From Rapana venosa (Eukaryota; Mollusca; Gastropoda; Neogastropoda; Muricidae), in the NCBI GenBank assembly GCA_028751875.1, contig CM054155.1, positions 1,816,920 to 1,880,919 of the forward strand: a stretch of 64,000 nt of DNA, in the 5' to 3' direction. This document shows, piece by piece, positions 57,061-64,000 of this stretch. The notes under the pieces were generated by a model, which saw only the letters and a program-made list of their open reading frames with translations, was not told the DNA's origin and did not search any database. Made by a program: the position numbers and the translations under genes. Within the stretch, counting starts at the first letter, position 1, and every line of letters starts with the position of its first letter.

Positions 57061-59084
57061 CGGCAGATTTGGACCCCAAGGGTGTAGGGGGCCCCTGGGT
57101 TAAAAACCCTTTGCGTGTTTCCCCCAAACCGTTTTTTCATTGGAAGGGGGGCCTGGCCCCGGGGGGGGTTTATGGGAAGCCTGGGGGAAAAGGGGGGGGG
57201 GGGGGGGCAGGCAGTACAGAAAGGGGTTTGGGGGGGGGGGGAAGGGGTTTTGGGGGCTGACCGGTTGGGGCCCGTGTGGGCAATTTTTGAGGGAAGGGAA
57301 ATTGGGAGGGCGGGGCCCTTACTTTTTGGTGTTTGAGGCCGGGGGGGTGGGGTGTTTGAAGGGCTGTTGACTGGCGGGTTACATTATGGGGGCCCCACTT
57401 AGGTAAACTTTTTGGGCGCTTGGGCGTTTGTTTTGGGGGGGGGTGGGGGGGGGTTGTAAAGGGGGGTTTTGTTTTTAAGGTAGAAGGGGATGATTTTTTC
57501 ATAATGAGAAATATAGGAAGAAAAGGGAATGGCAGTGTTTTTTGGAGCAAAAACCAGCGCATTTTCCTTTTTTGTCTTCATTTGTCGGAAGGATGTGGTG
57601 AACTATTGCGTATAACAAACAAAAAAAGCGAGGAAAGCTGATTGAACTGTTTGTGACATAGGATAGCATACTTGACACAAAAAAAACAACAAAAATTGGA
57701 ATCAAACATGTCAAAATTTACAATTTGACATGGGGTTTATGTTCTAACATTGCTGTTTCCCACCCGCTTACCCCCCAAGTAATCACGTTTCGTTTAAATC
57801 GGGTTGTGCACATGTACCCTACGCAATAGTTTGAAAGGGAGCTGCCGGGTAGGTGACTGCTGTGAGGCCCACCCAAAAAGGGGCCCCAGCGCTGCTGCTG
57901 GGTTTTCTTTGCCCATGTGAGGGGTGTGTTTCGGGATCTGCACCCCGCTTTACACACACAGACAGCAACGGGGTCTGGTAACTGAAGTCATGCGGCAACC
58001 CAGCGGGGGCCCTTGGGGGAAAACCCAGGGTGACCCCCTCGCTGCTCCCTGGCACCCTTTCCCCCCACTGAACGGGCTGTAGCCTCCGGGAAACCCTTTT
58101 CCCTCTCACAGCCAGGGGTAGACTCTTGTCTGCCCCGGACTGTAGGCCCCCACCGCTGACCATAAGTGGTTTGGCGGGGTGTTTAGTTTTTTAAAGGAGA
58201 GGGACAAACCGAATTCATAATTTGTGTATCATGCATTCAGAAACCAGGAAAAGAAATGCACAGCTGCGGGGACAAGGGGTAACGGGTGTAGGAAGCTCCC
58301 TGTACACGGGGAAAAAGGGACCAGCCTGGTGACCCCCATAACCGTATGTAGGGCCCCCCCCCCCCCCCCCAACAGCACCCCCGTCTCATTCACCGAAGCT
58401 ATCCCTTTGGGGTTGGTGTTTTCCCCCCTTAAAAATTTTCTGGATTTTCACCCTTTTTTTGCTGACGTCAACTATTTTCTGGCGTCTGGCCCAACCAGCA
58501 AGGCAGTCAGCAGACCCGAAAGGGATCTCTTAGAAAACCCCCTGGGTTTACGTTTTTGGTTGTATTTAAGAAGAAAGGGCCAAGAAATTTTTAAAAAAAC
58601 AAAAAGATTATAAAAACTGAAACCCCTTCAAAAACAAACTTTCAAAAATCGATTTCGAGCCTGGTTTTAGGGGAAAAAAACTAAAGGAGAAATGGGAAAA
58701 ATGAAAAAGGGGGGGCAAGGGGTTACCCCGCTGAAGGTCAGAAACTTTATTTTTTGCAGGTAAAAAAACACAGGGGCCCGATAAAACATTGAAGCTGTAA
58801 CTCTTTACATTTCAAGATAAAATTAAATTTAAAACACTTTACAAAACTTTCACTTTGGGTTTTTAGTATGTTTTTAAAAGCATGGCCCATACTTCAGTGC
58901 AAGTTATGTTTTTGTCTCTTTCGTTTTGAAAAAATGGTGAATAATATAGGGTGTGCACCCTCTTTATGTGTGACATAACTCACTTTAAATTTTGACATAA
59001 AATAGCAGTAACTTTTCCTCACTTGCCGACATGTGCACAAAATGTTCAAGTGTTGTGGACACACACGAAAGCAAAAGATCACTT
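57061..59084. other. Noisy sequence, no gene recognised
   Basis: G-rich at 57180-57450 and mixed sequence elsewhere. The stretches 57720-58160 and 58220-58615 have ordinary-looking frames but no recognised domain. Confidence 0.4.
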
Positions 59085-59240
59085 GCCCCACACACACCCC
59101 ACACACACACACACCCCCAACACACACACACACCAACAAAAAAAACAAAAAACCCCCACACACCCCACACACACACCCCCACCAACACACCACAAACCCC
59201 ACCCCACACCACACACACGCACCACACGCACACACTCAAA
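59085..59240. repeat. (CA)n microsatellite
   Basis: ACACACCC units of about 155 bases. Confidence 0.95.
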
Positions 59241-59324
59241 ATTGGGAGACTCCACTTTTCCCCAAAAGTCCCCTTTAGATGAACCCTTAAACCCGGCCCC
59301 CCTTTTTGCAAACGCAGGGTGAAC

Positions 59325-61985
59325 ATCTTTTCTTCTTTTTTTTTTTTCTTTCATCTTTCGCTGGTTTTCCCTTCGGCGTTCGGGGGAGACACAAGTCTGT
59401 TTTGCACAAGGGGGGAGGCTTGATGTATGGGAAGGGCGGGCTCGCAGGGGGTCCCCACGGAGTCCCCTCCAAAACGTCTCCTTGGTCACCTCTGGCTTTC
59501 CAGCCATTGTTTTGGGGGGGAATGCCCCTAGGGGGTGGTTGATTGGGGGGCATTTAGTAGGGGACCAAACCCCTTTATCCCTTTTTTGTTTTGATATGGT
59601 GGGGAATTGGTTTTTAGTCCGGCCATGGGGCCCCTTTATTTACCTAATTCTTGATCTTGTCCGTCTGGTCTTGGAAAGTTTTTCAGGCAGCGCATTTCAC
59701 ATGTGACCAATTTTTTTCTCTAAGCTTTTGTTTTGGGCCCATGTCTGAACCCGGTTTTGAGTGTTTTGGGAAAGAAGAGGCGTTTTTAAAGATTTTCCTT
59801 GGGCCAAGGGGTGGGAAATGTTTTAAAGGGGGCGAGGGTAACTGACTGCGTTTTTCCCTTTTTGGCATCTGTTTCAAACTCTTGTACCCAATTTTTTCCC
59901 TCTTTAGTGAAGAGGGGTTTCCAAGGAAATTTTAAAAAATTTTTTTTGTTTCAGCTGGGTTCCGTTGATGTTGATGGGCCCCGCTTTCCGGGGTTTCCCG
60001 CTGCAGAAAAAAACTTTGTTTTGGTGAAACTGAAATTTTTAAGTCATTTCCTTCGCCCTTGTGTTGATTGGGCTGTGTGATCCTTTAAGAGCTGCTTTTT
60101 TTCTTTTTCTTAGGGACCCGGTCGTCAGAAAAAAATAGTTTTTGTTCAGGCCTCAAAATCTGGGTTGGCTTCCTTTGTGATCTGGTCCATGTGATCACGA
60201 AGAGAAGGGGAAAAAGTTTCGCAGCCTTTCCCGAACCCCCGAAAGTAATCGGGGAACCCTTTGGGTGTTCCCTGGCTGTTTTGGGGCTGCGCTCATATTT
60301 TTTGGCATAGATTGGGTCTGATATTTTCAGCAACTGCCCCTTCACGTCGTACGCTCCCCGATTTCCAGAGCTTGTCTCTGTTTACTCGGTCGAAAGTTTT
60401 TTTTGATCAACGAATCTGTATGCCCGGTTTTTAATTTTATTCGATGGCCTTTTACCAGCGCGGGGTGCGAAAATGGCTTTTGTGCCCCTCTTTCCCTTTC
60501 CCAAAGCCCAAACTGGGAATTTCCCCATAGGTGTTCTGCTTTGGCTCCCTTTGCGCTGTTCCCGAAACTTTTCATACATTTTCCCTACATGGGTGAGAAA
60601 ATGAAAAAGCCCTTTAGGGGCTGCTTTTCTCTTGCTGCCCTTCTTCTTCCCAAAAAAGGCCCCCACTATTTCATTTTGCCCGTCCATTGGTTTTTTCCTC
60701 TCTTCCCCTGCTTTTTGGAAGATGATGGAAAACCACTTAAAAATCCCGTTCCCCCGCATGAAGGATGGCCTTTTAGTTGGTTTTTTGCCCCATCACCCGC
60801 CCCCTTTTTCCCTTTGGGCTGGTCTTTTAAATTTCTTTTTTTGTTTTAGCTTCAAGGGTTTGGGGCTCTAACTGGTCTTTTAGCGTTTTGAAAATGAGAC
60901 TGGGAAACTTGTACTCCAGATGGGGGTTTTAAAAAAATTTTTAAGTAAATTTTTCCCCTCTTTTTTCAGGGAAAAATTCCCCTTTTTTTGTTCAGTTTCC
61001 CCCTCCATTTTCATAAATTTTAAATATGTTGTTTGGGTTTAATGGTCACTCTTTCTCTCACGTCTTCCCCCAATTTTGAAAAATTTCTTGGGAGGTTTTT
61101 GCAAAATTTACTTTAAATTTTCTCCTTTAAATCGCCCAAGATTTTTTTTGGAGGCCCTTTTACAAAACGATTCTATGTTTTTCTTTTCGATTTGTACTTG
61201 GCCCTTTCCCCTTTGTCTTGGTCTTGGCCCAAGCTTTATATAGGGTGCTTTTTTTTTTTTGAGGGTTCCTTCACCTCTTTTGGGTTTCCCCAAACTGTTT
61301 TTTTTCCTGTTTTTACCTCCACAAATTTTTTTGTTTTCCCCAAAAATTCCCCTTTAAAAGGGGGTTTAAGGAGTGGGTTTTAAATGTCCCAGACTTTTTT
61401 TTCCCTGTTGAAAAGGTGTTGTAAACAAAAGGAGTCAAGTTTTTCCTTAATAGCAATGTGAATCTGTTCTTGCACTTCTTTCCTCTTTCCGTTTTTAGGG
61501 GGTTTATCTTTTCAGGCTGGTTCTTCCAAGTTTTGTTATTTTTTCTTTGGGGTATTTGGGGGCTTAAAAGAAAGGGGGTGGGCAAGTCCCAAGGGGGGCA
61601 TTGGGGGTGGCTTTGAGTATTGATGGGGTATCGTGTTCTAAATCTTGCAAGTATAAAGTCAAATTTTAACGAGATGGTTTAGATCGTTCCCTTTTTTACC
61701 CGGGGTAAATTTTGGGGGGCTCGGGGTTGGAGAAAGGTTTGGTGATGATCAGATCATGCCTGCACATAGTTTCCCGCACGTGGTTTTCCCCTTGAAATTT
61801 TCAAGGTGTTTTTTTGGCCCCTGTGGGGTCCCAAAATTTTTGGGCCACGGGTTTTTCTCTCCCAACTCTGCCCCCTTTAAATCACCCAAAGACATCAGGT
61901 TTCCCCTTTGTCGGGGGGCTTTTAGGGGGTGGGGAGCTCTTTTAAGAAGGTTTTTTCTTTCCCCTTCTGAGTACGAAACGCTACG
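59325..61985 (-). pseudogene. RTE-like LINE B, second copy, noisy
   Basis: Same order and orientation as 12720-15402. The trailer region is at 59340-59720, including 'gcagcgcatttcacatgtga' (identical to 13168-13187). The RT is at about 59950-61000, with the FADD region near 60118-60132 damaged and VDQ.KAFD near 60390-60420. The endonuclease end is at 61440-61900. Protein blocks such as AWEERKVPMD-type and SRTPTE-type sequence are visible only in short frames. The (ATT)n 3' end is absent: similarity stops near 59325, within the trailer/3' UTR. Both copies lose similarity at about the same 5' position. Sequence noise is far higher than in copy 1. Confidence 0.85.
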
Positions 61986-61989
61986 GTGA

Positions 61990-62215
61990 TTTGCTTGGTT
62001 TTAGTGGGGCGATTTTGGGGGAAATTTTTTTAAAACGATTTAAAACCGGGAAAAACTTTGGCCACGTTAAATTTTGTTTTGCTTTTCAAAAAGAGTTTGG
62101 CCCTTGTTTTTTTCCCCGGGGGGAACGGATGCAGGGAATTTTCCCCAAAAAACCCCAAATTCCCGACGGGGGGGGATTTTAAAAAAACACATAAATGCTT
62201 TTTAATTTTCCCCAA
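61990..62215 (+). mobile_element. SINE family A, heavily altered core
   Basis: Blocks recall 'cacgttaaatcctgtt.cgcttttc', 'gagta.g.cc', 'ccggtgggaacagatg' and 'acggggactggat', in order and at the right spacing, with many homopolymer changes. It directly abuts the 5' end of LINE B copy 2. Confidence 0.7.
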
Positions 62216-62549
62216 AAATTTTTAAAAAATTAAAAAAAAAACAAAACAAAAAAAACCCCGAAATACAATAAAACTGCCCCACTTTCCCCACACTGGAATT
62301 ACCCAAAGGGGGTAAGTACCACTGATGAGAAGTTTGTCTGTGGCTTTTCACAACCACCTTTAAAAGGGAGCCACATTCTTTTTTTCGGCTGATGTTGTCA
62401 TCCCTTTTCTTCCCGGGACAAGTTGTGAAGCTAGGGGCTTTGGGCCCCCTTTGGTTTAAGACCCAAAAACCCAAAAGAAAATTTCAGAGCAAAAACAACC
62501 CTTTCAGTGGAAAGGGCCCTTTTTTGTGGGTGACTCCTCCTTAAACCTC

Positions 62550-62830
62550 CAAAAACGGTGACAGGTTTTGGGATTGTGCTGACGCCCCTCATCCCACCTG
62601 ACACAGCGGGGGAAGGGGGGCACTGTTGTGCTGAATCAAACACTTCCTGACACAGTGGGGACAGGGGGGCACTTTTGCTGACGTCCCCCCTACCCGACAC
62701 AGCTGGTTTACCGGGCGGCATTTTGCTGACGTCAACACTAACCCACACAGTTTGGGGACAGGGCGGCTTTGGGGCTGGGCGTCATACTACCTGACACAGC
62801 TGGTGACGGGGCCGAAGTGCCGGGGCTGCA
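62550..62830. repeat. 48-bp minisatellite, about five units
   Basis: The unit combines 'gctgacgtc', 'ctacctgacacagctgg' and 'gggacaggggggcac'. 'gacacag'-type anchors at 62600, 62649, 62696, 62744 and 62793 give 47-49 bp spacing. Confidence 0.88.
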
Positions 62831-62939
62831 GGTGACAAATATCGTGCAGTGCAGTGTCATGACACCCCAAAACCCGGGGAGGGGTGCTGACCGTGAGGCC
62901 TCCGCTTCCCTTTGCAGGGCCCCATTTCATACGTGTCCA

Positions 62940-63050
62940 CTGTAGAACTCCAAAAATTCCGCCCGATTGTCCCCCCGCGATGGGATCGAACCTGCGAAAG
63001 CACACCCACTTAAAATTTCCCCCCAGTAACCACTGCTCCAACGCGCAGAA
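62940..63050 (-). mobile_element. tRNA-like SINE head
   Basis: On the minus strand an A-box-like cagtggttactggg is followed by B-box ggttcgatccc (plus-strand 62982-62992). The body is not matched to families A-C. Confidence 0.6.
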
Positions 63051-63054
63051 AAGA

Positions 63055-63185
63055 AAAAACACAGACAACGACACAGAAAACACACAAAACACAACACACA
63101 CACACACACAAAAAAAACACACACACACACCAACACAAAAACACCCCCAAACACCACACACACACACACACACAACACACCTCTC
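63055..63185. repeat. (CA)n microsatellite
   Basis: ACAC/ACAAA units of about 130 bases, immediately upstream of the SINE head on the minus strand. Confidence 0.95.
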
Positions 63186-63589
63186 TTTTCCCCGCAGTCT
63201 CTGGGTTCACCACAGAATGACGTCAACCCCCACCCATGACAAACAAAGGGTTTAGGAAATTTTCAAAAACCCAAACCTTTTCGGGCCTGCATTAAGGTCA
63301 GGGGCGATAAAAAGCGCTGAATCAATTTCAGGGCTATATTTGGGGGCCAGGCGGCACAAAGGCCCGGGAAAACAAAGCATGGAACCCCCCCCCCCCCCCC
63401 CCCCCCGCTCAAATATCCCCCGGGTAGAAATAGGCCAGTCCCCCACGGAGGGTTTGCCACATTTTTTGTTTTCATCTTGGGGTGGTCTCTGGTTTTTTCC
63501 CTTCTGTGCTGTGGAGGCTCCTTTTCTTTTTTAGGACTAATGGGGCCTCCCCTTTAACACCTTCTTTAGGGGGGGGGAGAGGGGGGGAT
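63186..63589. other. Noisy spacer with a C run
   Basis: Poly(C) at 63385-63406 and G-rich 63570-63590; no gene. Confidence 0.5.
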
Positions 63590-64000
63590 TTGTGATAGAC
63601 GTTCAGCAGCTTGGGAAATAAAAGTTTGAATATCTATGGCCTTGAGGTTGCGACGGGTAAAGCACTTCTTCTTTCTGATAGGTTTTGCAATGTTTAGGGA
63701 GAAAAGAATGGTAGAATGATCGGAGAGCAGTTCGTCAGTGACAGATACAGACTGAGATGTGACTAGACCTTGTGAAACATCGGTGATAAGCCAGTCTAAA
63801 ATGTGACCAGATCTGTGTGTTGGTTCGTTTACCAGCTGGGAAGGAGAGTGGTTAGACAAAGAAAGAGAAAGACGCTTAACATCAGGAGAGGACTGGTTGT
63901 CAAAATGGAAGTTGAAGTCACCAAGAATGATAAGTTTCTTGGGAGAGAGGCTGAAATGGTCAAGGGTGATTGAAACTCTTGGTGGAAAACTGAAGACCTC
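63590..64000 (-). pseudogene. LINE endonuclease domain, Rex1/CR1-like, runs off the window
   Basis: One open minus-strand frame reaches the window edge. It has the endonuclease GDFNFHFD motif (near 63896-63919), then PTHRSGHILDWLIT, and the C-terminal SDHS motif (near 63710-63725), followed by the start of the linker to the RT. The domain order is right for the C-terminal half of an apurinic-type endonuclease. The style (THRSGH.LDW, then DELLSDHS) fits Rex1/CR1-type LINEs, possibly the same family as LINE D, whose RT is seen at 7411-8665. The frame ends in a G/C-rich low-complexity stretch near 63570-63590, where the element is broken. Confidence 0.8.

Overview
This window is eukaryotic, almost certainly animal, DNA with no supported intact host gene. 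It is built from non-LTR retrotransposons, tRNA-derived SINEs, microsatellites and minisatellites, plus one degraded virus-like DNA element. The mixture of RTE-like and Rex1/CR1-like LINEs with SINEs ending in an (ATT)n tail would suit a marine invertebrate such as a mollusc; that assignment is inference only. Two gaps of exactly 500 N (4228-4727 and 53501-54000) mark scaffold joins. Base quality is a mosaic. Parts of 1-4227, 12.8-15.4 kb, 21.5-22.6 kb, 32.4-34.4 kb and 36.1-44.4 kb read cleanly. Most of 4.7-11.4, 15.4-21.5, 25-32, 34.4-36 and 44.4-63.5 kb has stretched homopolymers and constant frame breaks typical of unpolished long reads, so many 'pseudogenes' here may be worse than the real DNA.

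Layout. 1-11.4 kb is a large inverted repeat: an RTE-like LINE (A) and a Rex1/CR1-like LINE (D) in the left arm recur in reverse order and orientation in the right arm, around a gap, GA/CA/TATC repeats and SINEs. 12.7-15.4 kb is a second RTE-like LINE (B, minus strand), recurring in noisy form at 59.3-62.0 kb. 15.4-25.5 kb has no recognisable gene, but holds SINE fragments, a 42-bp minisatellite and about 1 kb of (GGAA)n. About 28.2-31.1 kb (plus strand) is a frame-broken family B DNA polymerase of the protein-primed Maverick/Polinton or adintovirus-like type. Facing it on the minus strand (37.0 to about 31.5 kb) is a set of small, partly membrane-spanning ORFs, one conserved-looking. A third RTE-like LINE (C, about 32.85-36.0 kb) has inserted into this set. 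To the right lie an 11-bp minisatellite and a 143-bp symmetric hairpin. 37.9-42 kb is SINE-rich. 42-44.4 kb is clean, mostly unique DNA with a possible LDL-receptor class A exon remnant. 44.4-63.4 kb is satellite arrays, microsatellites and SINEs, and 63.6-64.0 kb is the endonuclease part of a further LINE running off the window.

How the parts fit. LINE B and SINE family A share the same 3' end, which suggests the LINE machinery copied the SINE. The polymerase and the convergent small-ORF array look like one decayed or error-ridden virus-like element. The large inverted repeat meets a scaffold gap, so it may be a misplaced haplotype contig or foldback read rather than a true palindrome.
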